Below, piece by piece: positions 1 through 8,086 of a stretch of 35,597 nt of DNA. Source of the DNA: Candidatus Alloscillospira gallinarum. GTDB taxonomy: Bacteria; Bacillota; Clostridia; Oscillospirales; Oscillospiraceae. The notes under the pieces are model-generated. The model ran no database searches. It was not told where the DNA came from and saw only the letters and a list, made by a program, of their open reading frames with translations. Location of the stretch: the NCBI GenBank assembly GCA_904420055.1, contig CAJFTV010000059.1, positions 1 to 35,597 of the forward strand, read 5' to 3'. A program made the position numbers and the translations under genes. Position 1 is the stretch's first letter. Each line of letters begins with the position of its first letter.

Positions 1-1014
1 AAGAACATTCAGAGCGACTTTGAGCCTGTTTTTGAGCGTAAGTTCCACAACTTCCTCAACTGCGCCGAGGGTATCATGCACACCGGTCAGCGCGATATGA
101 TTCGTATTCGTGTCAGCATTACAGCTTTTGAGGCAGGTTTCCGCGCCCGTCACCTTGGCGAGATTCTCTACGCCAAGATTAAGAGCGAGTACGACCGCGT
201 TGTTGACAAGTGCCAGATTAAAATCTACACAACTCCTGAAAAGTGCAAGGAGCTTCGTGCTTTTGCAAACTCCGTTTACGACAAGCGTGACGAGAGACTT
301 GCAACTCTCACCGACGAGAGTGTCGATGTGTTCTACACCTGCATTCTCTGCCAGAGCTTCTCTCCCTCACACGTCTGCATCGTAACACCTGAGCGTCTCG
401 GCCTCTGCGGTGCTGTTTCATGGCTCGACGCAAAAGCCACAAATGAGCTCGACCCCACAGGCCCCTGCCAGGTTGTTACAAAAGAGCGCATTATTGACGA
501 GCGCGTCGGCGCTTACGAGGACGTAAACGAGGCTGTTAATCAGTACTCACACGGTGCTCTGGAGCAGGTTACACTGTACTCAATCCTTGAGGACCCGATG
601 ACCAGCTGCGGCTGCTTCGAGTGTATCTGCGGTATTGAGCCCTTCTCCAGCGGCTTCGTTATTGTTAACCGTGAGCACGCCGGCATGACTCCTCTCGGAA
701 TGACCTTCTCTGAGATGGCCTCCATGACAGGCGGCGGTGTTCAGACTCCCGGTTACATGGGCCACGGTAAGCACTTCATCGCTTCCAAGAAGTTCCTGAA
801 GGCTGAGGGCGGCGTCGCACGTATCGTGTGGCTCCCGAAGGCTCTCAAGGACACTATCAGAACAAAGCTTGACCAGACTGCAAAAGAGCTCTACGGCATT
901 GACAACTTCACCGATATGATTGGTGACGAGACAATTGCTGAGGATCCTGAGACCCTCATGGAGCACCTGCAGAACGTGGGTCACCCCGTTCTTGAGATGG
1001 AGCCCCTGCTCTAA
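1..1014 (+). CDS. acsB: Acetyl-CoA synthase (CODH/ACS beta subunit), C-terminal part
   Basis: The 3' part of the acetyl-CoA synthase gene, open from the first base of the window. The enzyme joins CO, a corrinoid-bound methyl group and CoA to make acetyl-CoA, the last step of the Wood-Ljungdahl pathway in the cytoplasm. Counting from the ATG at 76, Cys89, 92, 101, 111, 178 and 180 reproduce the spacing of the nickel-iron-sulfur A-cluster ligands of the Moorella enzyme (506, 509, 518, 528, 595, 597), including the Cys-Gly-Cys motif. Extrapolating from that spacing gives a full length near 729 residues, the family norm. Codon choice is cleaner than in the genes nearby, as expected for a highly expressed metabolic gene. 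The gene ends in a strong hairpin terminator, so it is probably last in its operon; the rest lies outside the window. Identity is very secure; only the missing N-terminal part is unseen. Confidence 0.97.
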   Translation, partial: KNIQSDFEPVFERKFHNFLNCAEGIMHTGQRDMIRIRVSITAFEAGFRARHLGEILYAKIKSEYDRVVDKCQIKIYTTPEKCKELRAFANSVYDKRDERLATLTDESVDVFYTCILCQSFSPSHVCIVTPERLGLCGAVSWLDAKATNELDPTGPCQVVTKERIIDERVGAYEDVNEAVNQYSHGALEQVTLYSILEDPMTSCGCFECICGIEPFSSGFVIVNREHAGMTPLGMTFSEMASMTGGGVQTPGYMGHGKHFIASKKFLKAEGGVARIVWLPKALKDTIRTKLDQTAKELYGIDNFTDMIGDETIAEDPETLMEHLQNVGHPVLEMEPLL

Positions 1015-1026
1015 TCTGAAAGTTTA

Positions 1027-1066
1027 TAAAATACTGCCAACTGATTACCGGCTGGCAGTATTTTTT
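1027..1066 (+). terminator. Rho-independent terminator after acsB
   Basis: A 9-bp perfect stem (1031-1039 with 1053-1061, atactgcca/tggcagtat) follows the acsB stop by about 16 bases and runs into six Ts. The A-tract before it and the T-tract after it can extend the stem. This is a standard intrinsic terminator for acsB. Confidence 0.9.
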
Positions 1067-1094
1067 GCAGGCAGACCAAATCTTGACATAAAAG

Positions 1095-1131
1095 AAGAGC
1101 GTCCCCGACAGGTTTCGTGGACGCTCTTTTT
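1095..1131. terminator. Bidirectional terminator between converging genes
   Basis: A 10-bp perfect stem (1095-1104 with 1119-1128, aagagcgtcc/ggacgctctt) is followed by Ts on the plus strand, and on the minus strand by a T-rich tract. It lies between acsB and the oppositely oriented secreted-protein gene, so it probably stops the minus-strand unit and backs up the acsB terminator. Confidence 0.85.
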
Positions 1132-1142
1132 GTGATGGTTAA

Positions 1143-1685
1143 TTACTCGGCCAGTGAGATGCCGTAAGTGACGCTGCCTGTGTATGTAACTCCCTTGATA
1201 ATTGAGGAGCTGCCGCTCAGTACGGGCTTAACTGTCATAGTGGCAGTGCCGTCCTCTGTAAATGATACAAGCTCTGTACCCACAAGGTCGCGGGCGTCGC
1301 CTGTTGTCTCAAATACACTGCCGTCCTCCATGATAAACTGGTAGCGGAGTGAAGCACTTCTGCCGCTCTCGGTCTTGCCCTCCAGAACCATCTGCTCGCG
1401 GAATTTGTCAGTGCCCTCAAAAGTAATGCTCACATGCTTTCCGTCCAGATTTTCCACGTTTTCAGCGATAATCTCCACCTCAGTTCCCTCTTCTGTGAGC
1501 GTTACGGCTGAGGGAATTGTGACAGTATACGTCGGGTCATTCTTGTACTCAAACGTAAACGCAGTCTCCAGGTTGGCTCCGGGGTTTGCCTCTGTCACCT
1601 CTGCAGCCATTGCAGACGTTGCGCCAGCTCCGAGTATAGTACCGGCGGCAAGAAGCCCGCACATAAGTGTCCTCATCTTCTTCAT
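1143..1685 (-). CDS. Small secreted beta-rich protein of unknown function
   Basis: I do not recognise a named family. The ATG at 1685 is preceded by GGAGGT with a 6-base gap, so I prefer it to the upstream in-frame start at 1742. The 180-residue product starts with a Sec signal peptide: Lys-Lys and Arg, a hydrophobic core at about 7-22, then Ala-Met-Ala at 25-27 as likely cleavage site. The mature part has no cysteine and is rich in Thr, Val, Gly and Glu, with alternating hydrophobic segments such as YTVTIP and, at the end, YTGSVTYGISL. That pattern suggests a beta-sandwich like those of surface or pilus-like proteins of Gram-positives. There is no LPXTG motif or C-terminal membrane segment. 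It sits 61 bases after a membrane-anchored partner gene and is probably co-transcribed with it. Secretion is well supported; the role is unknown. Confidence 0.8.
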   Translation of the reverse strand: MKKMRTLMCGLLAAGTILGAGATSAMAAEVTEANPGANLETAFTFEYKNDPTYTVTIPSAVTLTEEGTEVEIIAENVENLDGKHVSITFEGTDKFREQMVLEGKTESGRSASLRYQFIMEDGSVFETTGDARDLVGTELVSFTEDGTATMTVKPVLSGSSSIIKGVTYTGSVTYGISLAE

Positions 1686-1746
1686 CTTAATACCTCCAAA
1701 AATTTCATAGTTTATATTAAGCGCTCTTTGCTGAGCCGCCAATATA

Positions 1747-2262
1747 TCAGTAAACCGTAAGCGGCACTGTCACAAGCGCTCCGTTTAGTGGGATATCTGT
1801 TTCCTGAGAAAAAGCTTTTACTCTCATATAAAGCGTATACTCGCCGCTCTCAAGTCCATTTGCAAGAGTAATTTCCGAAATTTCCTTGCCAGGCTCTATA
1901 AGTCCCGAGGTATATATCGGCGTATCATCTTCGTCTATGTAAAGCTCATAGACAAAATTACACTTGTTACCCGCGGGATTCATAAGTGTAAGCTGCACAT
2001 CTGTCTCTCCGGCGGGAAACACGATACTCTCGTATCCCGGTATTTTTATTCCCTGCTGTTCTGCGGTTGTTCCGCTGCTCTCCGGCTGTATGTCCTCCGC
2101 GTTTTCATCGAGCACAAGTCCTCCGGAGCGTTCCGCTTCATCTGGTGCCGGCTTTAAAAGCAGAAAGACAACTGCTGCAATCAGCAGCAAAATCAGTACC
2201 GCAGTGCAGATTTTAAGCCATCTGCTCTCAGTCCATTTAACTTTTTTACTCTCTGTATCCAT
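1747..2262 (-). CDS. Membrane-anchored extracellular protein of unknown function
   Basis: A 171-residue protein with a short charged cytoplasmic tail (1-16), one transmembrane helix (about 17-37), an acidic low-complexity linker (about 38-70) and a C-terminal domain of about 100 residues outside the membrane. That domain has beta-sandwich features, such as VQLTLMNPAGN followed by alternating strands ending in VTVPLTVY. It has no lipobox, so the anchor is the helix itself. The start at 2262 has a GAGAGG ribosome binding site. It is the first gene of a two-gene unit with the secreted protein downstream, which suggests the two act together at the cell surface, perhaps one displaying or binding the other; that is inference. 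No named family recognised. Confidence 0.75.
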   Translation of the reverse strand: MDTESKKVKWTESRWLKICTAVLILLLIAAVVFLLLKPAPDEAERSGGLVLDENAEDIQPESSGTTAEQQGIKIPGYESIVFPAGETDVQLTLMNPAGNKCNFVYELYIDEDDTPIYTSGLIEPGKEISEITLANGLESGEYTLYMRVKAFSQETDIPLNGALVTVPLTVY

Positions 2263-2380
2263 TTTCTTAAACCTCTCATATTTACTGGTTTAATTTTACA
2301 TTTTTCTGTGTTAATTCTGAAACCATGCACCGGTAAAATGTCAGTTAACTTCCCAACATCTTAAATCTGTCATATACCTA

Positions 2381-2409
2381 TTGTCTTTTTGCGCAATATG
2401 GTATAAAAT
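2381..2409 (+). promoter_or_regulatory. Promoter of the four-helix membrane protein gene
   Basis: A TTGTCT -35 element (2381-2386) and TAAAAT -10 element (2404-2409) are separated by 17 bases. They lie 33 bases before the ATG at 2443, in the gap between divergent genes. No equally good promoter was found for the minus-strand gene starting at 2262. Confidence 0.6.
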
Positions 2410-2442
2410 CAGATCAAAGTCATATTAACTTAGGGGGAAGTT

Positions 2443-2913
2443 ATGAAGGCCAACGCTTTGAGGGGAGTTCTTCTTGCTGCCGTGATTATTCTCGTATACT
2501 GCATTGTATTCGCGACCGTATGGTTTTTAATTGGATTTATCACCGATCTTGTCACGCAAGACGGTTTTTTTCGGGGTATGCTATCCGGCAGATTGAGCGT
2601 ACTTCTTCTAATCGCTACACTACCTGCCACATTATGCGCATATTTTTCTTCCACTATCTTTATGAAAATAAAAATGAAAAACGAGTTTACACGGGGACTT
2701 GCGTTCCGCATCGCCGGAGCTTTCCTTTTTCTCGGCACCATTGCACTGCTTATCGTAAACATCTGTCTTAAATGGGCGCTTATTCCCTTTTCACCGTGTC
2801 TTATCGGCAGTATCATTGTATTTTTCCACGGAAAATGGATTGCCGACGACGCAAAAAATGAACTGGCAGAAATAAATGAAGAGCAGGAAATTCCGGAAAG
2901 AGTACACCAGTAA
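2443..2913 (+). CDS. Four-helix integral membrane protein of unknown function
   Basis: A 156-residue protein with four predicted transmembrane helices at about 7-33, 50-72, 84-109 and 112-128, a basic loop between helices 2 and 3 (KIKMKNEF), and an acidic cytoplasmic-looking tail after 130. The start follows an AGGGGGAAG ribosome binding site and a good promoter. A hairpin terminator follows the stop, so it is mostly a one-gene unit, though read-through could reach the DUF1287 gene downstream. No catalytic motif is visible and I do not recognise the family. Confidence 0.75.
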   Translation: MKANALRGVLLAAVIILVYCIVFATVWFLIGFITDLVTQDGFFRGMLSGRLSVLLLIATLPATLCAYFSSTIFMKIKMKNEFTRGLAFRIAGAFLFLGTIALLIVNICLKWALIPFSPCLIGSIIVFFHGKWIADDAKNELAEINEEQEIPERVHQ

Positions 2914-2923
2914 CAGATAAAAC

Positions 2924-2957
2924 CCGCTGTGGAAATACGGCCCACAGCGGATTTTTA
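2924..2957 (+). terminator. Intrinsic terminator after the four-helix membrane protein gene
   Basis: A 9-bp perfect stem (2924-2932 ccgctgtgg with 2942-2950 ccacagcgg) is followed by attttta. It ends about 25 bases before the next gene start, so that gene may depend partly on read-through. Confidence 0.8.
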
Positions 2958-2981
2958 TTACTTTGAGGGGTGAATTTAATT

Positions 2982-3692
2982 GTGAAACGCGGTGTCAAAA
3001 GACTAATATACTACCTGGCCGTTCCTTTTTTGCTCATTGCCGCAATTTGCCTTTATCTCCTGTCATACTATAATCTGCTTCCCGTAAAAAGGTACTGCGC
3101 TGATGACTTCGGAATTGAAGTAATACACAGCAGTATCGATTTTAACGGCAACGGTACCGATGACTACACAGACTTTCTTCTGGGAGCCAGGGCAGACGCG
3201 GAGAATAAACCGAGATACGACGGAAGTTATTTTGCAGACGGCTACCCACCCGATGACATTGGGGTCTGTACAGATGTAATCTGGCGGGCATTTAAATGCG
3301 CCGGATACAGTCTCAGAGACATGGTAGACCTTGATATCCAGTTCCGTCCGGAGGCATACCCCAATATTACAGACCGCGACCCAAATATTGACTTCCGCCG
3401 CGTTGTAAATCTCAGGGTATTTTTCGAGAAGCACGCAATAACGCTGTCAAATAATCCGGAGGACATACATCAGTGGCAGCCCGGCGATATTGTAATATTC
3501 GGTGAGGACAGCCACCACATAGGCATTGTCTCAGATATCCGCACCTCAAAGGGTATTACTTATATTATTCACAACGGCGGGCAGCCTGTGCGTGAGGAAA
3601 ACTACCTGAAGCGCGGCGCGGAGGTCACAGGTCATTATCGGTTCGACGCCTCACTGGTTGACCCGGCAATGCTTATCCCATGGCATGAATAG
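2982..3692 (+). CDS. DUF1287 (YijF-like) membrane-anchored protein
   Basis: The protein matches the DUF1287 family, which has an NlpC/P60-like papain fold and is thought to act in the cell envelope; the reaction is not established. After an N-terminal helix (about 8-28) that anchors or exports it, the extracytoplasmic domain carries the family features: GVCTD with candidate nucleophile Cys96, the tract WQPGDIVIF, a His pair at 178-179 and HNGGQPV with His197. A DFNGNGTDD segment at 53-61 resembles a metal-binding loop. I chose the GTG at 2982 because GAGGGG at 2965-2970 lies a workable distance upstream; the in-frame GTG at 2970 would overlap that site. The 236-residue product is the usual family size for an anchored form. 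It ends at a terminator shared with rpsU. Confidence 0.85.
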   Translation: MKRGVKRLIYYLAVPFLLIAAICLYLLSYYNLLPVKRYCADDFGIEVIHSSIDFNGNGTDDYTDFLLGARADAENKPRYDGSYFADGYPPDDIGVCTDVIWRAFKCAGYSLRDMVDLDIQFRPEAYPNITDRDPNIDFRRVVNLRVFFEKHAITLSNNPEDIHQWQPGDIVIFGEDSHHIGIVSDIRTSKGITYIIHNGGQPVREENYLKRGAEVTGHYRFDASLVDPAMLIPWHE

Positions 3693-3704
3693 CCCTATAA
3701 CGCG

Positions 3705-3742
3705 AAAGCGCCCTGACCAAGACAGGTCAGGGCGCTGTTTTA
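3705..3742. terminator. Terminator between the DUF1287 gene and rpsU
   Basis: A 12-bp perfect stem (3707-3718 agcgccctgacc with 3725-3736 ggtcagggcgct) has a six-base loop and is followed on the plus strand by gtttt. It lies between two genes that end towards each other, so it probably serves both, although the minus-strand T-tract is short. Confidence 0.85.
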
Positions 3743-3747
3743 AGAAA

Positions 3748-3933
3748 TTAATAATATCTCTTATTCTTATTTTTTCTCGCAGCCTCAGACTTTTTGCGAC
3801 GCTTAACGCTGGGGCTCTGATAGTACTCTTTCTTTCTCAGGTCGGAAAGAACGCCGTCCTTTGCACAGCTGCGCTTAAATCTTCTAAGAGCGCTGTCAAG
3901 AGACTCATTTTCTTTAACATGTACTTCTGACAT
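3748..3933 (-). CDS. rpsU: 30S ribosomal protein S21
   Basis: The 61-residue product is strongly basic and carries the S21 signature: an acidic start with ESLDSALRRFKR, the central KEYYQSP, and the run of Lys and Arg at the C-terminus (KRRKKSEAARKNKNKR). S21 binds the 30S platform near the anti-Shine-Dalgarno region of 16S rRNA and helps initiation. A GGAGGGAGGG ribosome binding site precedes the ATG. The gene has its own near-consensus promoter just after leuS and a hairpin terminator behind it, so it can be transcribed alone at a high level. Length and content match the family; there is little doubt. Confidence 0.97.
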   Translation of the reverse strand: MSEVHVKENESLDSALRRFKRSCAKDGVLSDLRKKEYYQSPSVKRRKKSEAARKNKNKRYY

Positions 3934-4000
3934 CTATTTCCCTCCCTCCAAATACGTGAAACCACGCTTTAAGGGCCATTTTTATGGCTTTAGCATAGGT

Positions 4001-4029
4001 ATTATAATAGTTTAGGCTCAAAATGTCAA
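4001..4029 (-). promoter_or_regulatory. Consensus promoter of rpsU
   Basis: On the minus strand a perfect TTGACA (4024-4029) and a perfect TATAAT (4001-4006) are 17 bases apart, predicting a start near 3994 and a leader of about 60 bases. The leader holds a small hairpin (gccat/atggc, near 3975-3988). It lies between leuS and rpsU with no terminator before it. Confidence 0.92.
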
Positions 4030-4064
4030 GTAAGAATAACTGCTATGAGGTAAAACTTAACAAT

Positions 4065-6473
4065 TTATTTAACAATGAGATTGACAAGCTTATTCTTTAC
4101 AACAATTGTGCGTACAATCTCCTTGCCCTCAATTATGCGCTTAATCTTCTCGTCAGCTGTGGCCGCGGCAATTACAGTCTCGTCAGGTGCGTCCATGGGC
4201 ACCACAACAGTTGTCTTGAGTTTTCCGCCGACCTGCACAGCAATCTCCTTCTCGCTCTCCACAGTCTTGCTCTCGTCATACTCCGGCCATGCGGCAAGGC
4301 TGGCAAAACCACCGAAGCCCTGTATCTCCCAGAGCTCTTCCACGATGTGGGGGGCAAACGGGGAAAGAAGTGTTAAAAGCACCTTAATATCTCCCCGTGA
4401 GGGGGCACTTGCATAAAAGTCATTCACAAGGGACATGAGCGCGGCAATCGCGGTATTGAACTTCATGCTCTCAATATCTGCACCCACTTTTTTAATCGCC
4501 TTGTGTACGGCCCTCTCGTTGGCTTGAGAATAGCTTTCATCTCCGTCAAGCTTCTTCTCTGCAAGATTCCAAACACGGTCTAAAAAGCGCTTGCAGCCCT
4601 TCACAGCCGACGTTGACCAGGGTGCCGCCTTTTCAAAGTCGCCGATAAACATTATATAGAGCCTGAGCGTGTCCGCCCCGAACTCGTCCACGACGTCGTT
4701 TGGGTTAATTACGTTTCCTCTGGACTTGGACATTTTCTGCCCGTCCTCGCCGAGTATCATACCGTGGCTTGTGCGCTTTAAATACGGCTCTTTTGTGGGC
4801 ACGACGCCGATATCGTACAAAAACTTATGCCAGAACCTGGAATACAGCAGGTGAAGGGTTGTGTGCTCCATTCCACCGTTATACCAGTCCACCGGCGTCC
4901 AGTAGTCAAGCGCCTCCTTAGAGGCCAGCGCCTCGCTGTTGTGTGGGTCTGTGTATCTCAGGAAATACCAGCTTGAACCTGCCCACTGTGGCATTGTGTC
5001 AGTCTCTCTTCTGGCCGGTCCTCCGCAGTGTGGACAGGTTGTGTTAACCCAATCGGTCATGTGGGCCAGAGGGCTTTCACCGTTGTCTGTGGTCTCATAG
5101 TTCTCAACTTCCGGAAGCAGGAGCGGCAGCTCACTCTCCGGCAGGGGCACATATCCGCACTTGTCACAATGGACGATAGGTATTGGCTCACCCCAGTATC
5201 TCTGGCGTGAGAAGACCCAGTCGCGCAGCTTATAATTGACCTTTTCCCTGCCCAGGTTGTGGTCAGCAAGCCACTTTGCTATCGTCTTTTTTGCCTCCTC
5301 CACGCTCATGCCGTTGAGAAAACCGGAATTTACCATTGTGCCGGTTGCGCAGTCCGTATATGCTTCTTTCTCCACATCTCCGCCTGAGACTACCTCAATA
5401 ATCGGCAGCCCAAACACCTTTGCAAACTCCCAGTCTCTCGTATCGTGTCCGGGAACGGCCATAATAGCGCCTGTGCCGTATGTGGCGAGAACATAGTCGG
5501 ATATGAATATTGGAATTTCTCCGCCTGTAACCGGGTTGACGGCGCGGACGCCTTTTATCTCCACGCCGGTCTTTTCCTTCTGGAGCTCTGTGCGCTCAAA
5601 GTCAGATTTGCGTGCAGCGGCAGCCTGATAGGCCCGGACATCATCGATATTTTCAATTTTGTCCGCCCATTTTTCAAGAAGCTGATGCTCCGGGGCAATT
5701 ACCATGTACGTCGCGCCGAAAAGCGTATCCGGCCTTGTGGAGAACACCCTGAGAGTATCTCCCGCCGTTGTGGCAAAGTCTATCTCTGCGCCGGTGCTGC
5801 GTCCAATCCAGTTGCGCTGCTGGATTTTTACGCGCTCAATAAAATCCAGTTCGTCCAAATCGTCAATAAGGCGCTGGGCATACTCTGTTATCTTCAACAT
5901 CCACTGGCTTTTTTCACGGCGCACAACCTCGCTGCCGCAGCGCTCGCACACGCCGTTTACAACCTCCTCATTTGCAAGTACGCACTTGCAGGAGGTACAC
6001 CAGTTCACCGGCATTGTGGCCTTATAGGCGAGCCCCTTTTCAAAGAGCTTTAAAAATATCCACTGAGTCCACTTGTAATACTCCGGCTGAGTCGTGTCCA
6101 CCACTCTGTCCCAGTCAAATCCGTAACCAAGCATCTTTAGCTGCTCGGTGAAACGCGCAATATTCCGCTTTGTGACAATCGCCGGGTGTATCTTATTTTT
6201 TATAGCGTAGTTCTCCGTCGGAAGTCCAAAGGCGTCAAATCCTATGGGAAATAGGACATTGTAGCCTTCCATGCGCTTTTTTCTTGTTACAATATCCATG
6301 GCCGTATAAGGCCGGGGGTGGCCAACATGAAGTCCCTCTCCCGAGGGGTACGGGAATTCTATAAGCCCGTAAAATTTCTTGTGCTCTTTATCTCCCGTGA
6401 CAGCCCTGTAAACTTTTTCATCTTCCCATTTTTTCTGCCACTTTTTTTCAATTCGGGAAAATTCATATTTCAT
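4065..6473 (-). CDS. leuS: Leucyl-tRNA synthetase
   Basis: A class I aminoacyl-tRNA synthetase that charges tRNA-Leu in the cytoplasm. The 802-residue product has the HIGH-type motif HVGH at 49-52 and KMSKS at 580-584. A zinc-binding insertion lies near 158-184 (CTSC ... CERC), a second CxxC pair further on (CDKCG ... CPHCG), and an editing domain sits between the two signature motifs (about 225-420), including TRPDTLFGATY. The length fits bacterial LeuRS. It starts 21 bases after rsfS and closes the long housekeeping run. No T-box leader is present before it, as expected for a gene in the middle of an operon, so any leucine-dependent control is not visible here. Confidence 0.97.
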   Translation of the reverse strand: MKYEFSRIEKKWQKKWEDEKVYRAVTGDKEHKKFYGLIEFPYPSGEGLHVGHPRPYTAMDIVTRKKRMEGYNVLFPIGFDAFGLPTENYAIKNKIHPAIVTKRNIARFTEQLKMLGYGFDWDRVVDTTQPEYYKWTQWIFLKLFEKGLAYKATMPVNWCTSCKCVLANEEVVNGVCERCGSEVVRREKSQWMLKITEYAQRLIDDLDELDFIERVKIQQRNWIGRSTGAEIDFATTAGDTLRVFSTRPDTLFGATYMVIAPEHQLLEKWADKIENIDDVRAYQAAAARKSDFERTELQKEKTGVEIKGVRAVNPVTGGEIPIFISDYVLATYGTGAIMAVPGHDTRDWEFAKVFGLPIIEVVSGGDVEKEAYTDCATGTMVNSGFLNGMSVEEAKKTIAKWLADHNLGREKVNYKLRDWVFSRQRYWGEPIPIVHCDKCGYVPLPESELPLLLPEVENYETTDNGESPLAHMTDWVNTTCPHCGGPARRETDTMPQWAGSSWYFLRYTDPHNSEALASKEALDYWTPVDWYNGGMEHTTLHLLYSRFWHKFLYDIGVVPTKEPYLKRTSHGMILGEDGQKMSKSRGNVINPNDVVDEFGADTLRLYIMFIGDFEKAAPWSTSAVKGCKRFLDRVWNLAEKKLDGDESYSQANERAVHKAIKKVGADIESMKFNTAIAALMSLVNDFYASAPSRGDIKVLLTLLSPFAPHIVEELWEIQGFGGFASLAAWPEYDESKTVESEKEIAVQVGGKLKTTVVVPMDAPDETVIAAATADEKIKRIIEGKEIVRTIVVKNKLVNLIVK

Positions 6474-6494
6474 TTCGTCTCAGCCCTTTATTAG

Positions 6495-6854
6495 TTATTC
6501 GATAACAATTTTACTGATATCCACCTCTGGAGCGTCCGCCCAGAGCCTTTCGAGGGAGTAAAACTCTCTCGTCTCCTTCAAAAACAGGTGTATGACAAGA
6601 CAGCCAAAGTCCACCAACACCCAGCCTCCGCTGCGATATCCTTCTGACCGTATGGCCGGCTCTCCCAGCTCTTCAAGGGCCTTTTCCACCTCGTCAGACA
6701 ACGTCTTTATGTGCGTCGTTGAATTTGCCGTGCAGATTATAAAGTAATCCGCCAGCACTGTTATATCGCCTGTGGCGAGGAGTTTGATATCCGTGGCTTT
6801 TTTTGCGTCCAGAACCTGAACTGCCTTTTTTGCTATTTCAAGAGGTGTAAGCAT
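6495..6854 (-). CDS. rsfS: Ribosomal silencing factor RsfS
   Basis: The 119-residue protein matches RsfS (YbeB/Iojap), which binds ribosomal protein L14 and blocks joining of the 50S and 30S subunits when nutrients are scarce. Typical segments are DYFIICTANSTTHI, then GYRSGGWVLVDFG and the end EFYSLERLWADA. I chose the ATG at 6854 because it has AGGAAA upstream and gives the family's normal N-terminus; the frame stays open up to 6929, but that stretch overlaps the preceding LCP-family gene. NadD and RsfS are commonly neighbours in Bacillota, as here, with an LCP-family gene between them. Confidence is high. Confidence 0.95.
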   Translation of the reverse strand: MLTPLEIAKKAVQVLDAKKATDIKLLATGDITVLADYFIICTANSTTHIKTLSDEVEKALEELGEPAIRSEGYRSGGWVLVDFGCLVIHLFLKETREFYSLERLWADAPEVDISKIVIE

Positions 6855-6894
6855 ATTTCTGTTTCCTTTCCTAAGCTTTGTCCCCGCGGCGCAA

Positions 6895-8064
6895 TCAGTA
6901 ATAATTACCCCAATTCGGGTCGTCGGCATAATAGTCGTTTGTTGAATAAATGGTTCCGTTTTCGTCCTCAGTAAGAATGCTCACATCGTCGAGGGTTATC
7001 TCCTCTTCAAATGGATTGAGATAGGTGTTCACCATCTCCAGCCACTCGTCCGGGTAAATCATTACATATGAGACCCACTGGCCCCCCTGATACACTGTCC
7101 CGCCGTAATTCCCCGGCAGAGTGTGGAAGGTAATGTCGGCCCCGTTTATCTTCATAAATTCCTGGGCAAACCATATTACCTCACCGTAATCAAGGTCTGT
7201 CTCCACATAGTTTAAAAATACATTTGCAAGAGAGGACAGTGACAGGGAGTTTTTATTTGCAAGTATCTGCTCCGCCGCAGTTTTCAGGAAGTCCTGCTGC
7301 GTGTCTATGCGGCCAATATCCGCGTTGGCGTAACCGCTTCTGAAACGGACAACCTTCAGCGCGTCGGCTCCGCTGAGCATCTGGGGTCCGGCCTTTATGT
7401 CAATATACAGGTCCTGACCCGGGTCACTGTACTGCATGTCCACGGGCACATCGTAATACACACCGCCTATTTCATCTATCAGTATCTCAAACGCCTCAAG
7501 GTCCACTATCACATAAAAGTCAACTTTATACCCCAGTATATCGGCCAAATGGTTATTCATCTCGTCCATAGTCTCAGTGTAACTGTACAATGTGTTTGCC
7601 TTTTTAACCGGCCAGCTTACATTAACAAGGGTATCGCGGGGAATGCTCACAACATTAAGGGTATGGGCCGCGGTGTCAAAGGTAGCCACCATCATAGTAT
7701 CAGTATTGCCGTTGCCATCGTCCTGGCCCAGAAGAAGAAACGTATATTTCTTGAGGTCTCGGGTATCTGTAACTTCACTGCTGCCGTCGCCGGTGCTGTC
7801 CTGGGGAGTATTCCCATCGTCGCGTCTGCTCATATTCACATCTGGCGGACGGACAAAAATAAGGTAAACTGCCGCCAACGCCGCGGCAAGCACGAGAATT
7901 ATAACAAGTATGGTTATAAGCACCCTTTTAAGCCGGGATTTTTTTCTCTTCTTCCTTTTCCCGCTGACCTCCTGCGTATGCTCCCTGTCGGGATACTGGT
8001 CATAGGCTGGTCTAACTCCGCCGTGCCGGCGCTGACTCTTTTTCTTATTTCCAAACAGTTTCAT
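6895..8064 (-). CDS. LytR-CpsA-Psr (LCP) family cell-wall polymer transferase
   Basis: LCP proteins move lipid-linked polymers such as teichoic acids or polysaccharides onto peptidoglycan, outside the membrane. The 389-residue protein has a long basic cytoplasmic tail (1-46), one transmembrane helix (about 47-71), a Ser/Thr/Asp linker and the LCP domain (about 105-330). Visible motifs are DTMMVATFD, SIPRDT with the conserved Arg that contacts the pyrophosphate, FYVIVDLEAF, and ADIGRIDTQQDFL. The ATG at 8064 has AAGGA eight bases upstream; the TTG at 8070 is less likely. The acidic C-terminal tail (about 345-389) is not part of the domain. The gene sits between nadD-yqeK and rsfS, an arrangement seen in other Clostridia. 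The exact polymer is unknown. Confidence 0.92.
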   Translation of the reverse strand: MKLFGNKKKSQRRHGGVRPAYDQYPDREHTQEVSGKRKKRKKSRLKRVLITILVIILVLAAALAAVYLIFVRPPDVNMSRRDDGNTPQDSTGDGSSEVTDTRDLKKYTFLLLGQDDGNGNTDTMMVATFDTAAHTLNVVSIPRDTLVNVSWPVKKANTLYSYTETMDEMNNHLADILGYKVDFYVIVDLEAFEILIDEIGGVYYDVPVDMQYSDPGQDLYIDIKAGPQMLSGADALKVVRFRSGYANADIGRIDTQQDFLKTAAEQILANKNSLSLSSLANVFLNYVETDLDYGEVIWFAQEFMKINGADITFHTLPGNYGGTVYQGGQWVSYVMIYPDEWLEMVNTYLNPFEEEITLDDVSILTEDENGTIYSTNDYYADDPNWGNYY

Positions 8065-8086
8065 GCTCAAGTTCCTTTTATCCCAA

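Noticed and set aside
5445..6053. Open frame antisense to leuS (202 codons)
   Set aside because: leuS is certain on the other strand; the antisense product has no recognisable features and no ribosome binding site.
6474..6494. T-box or other leader before leuS
   Set aside because: Only 21 bases separate rsfS and leuS, too short for a T-box; no specifier or T-box core is seen.
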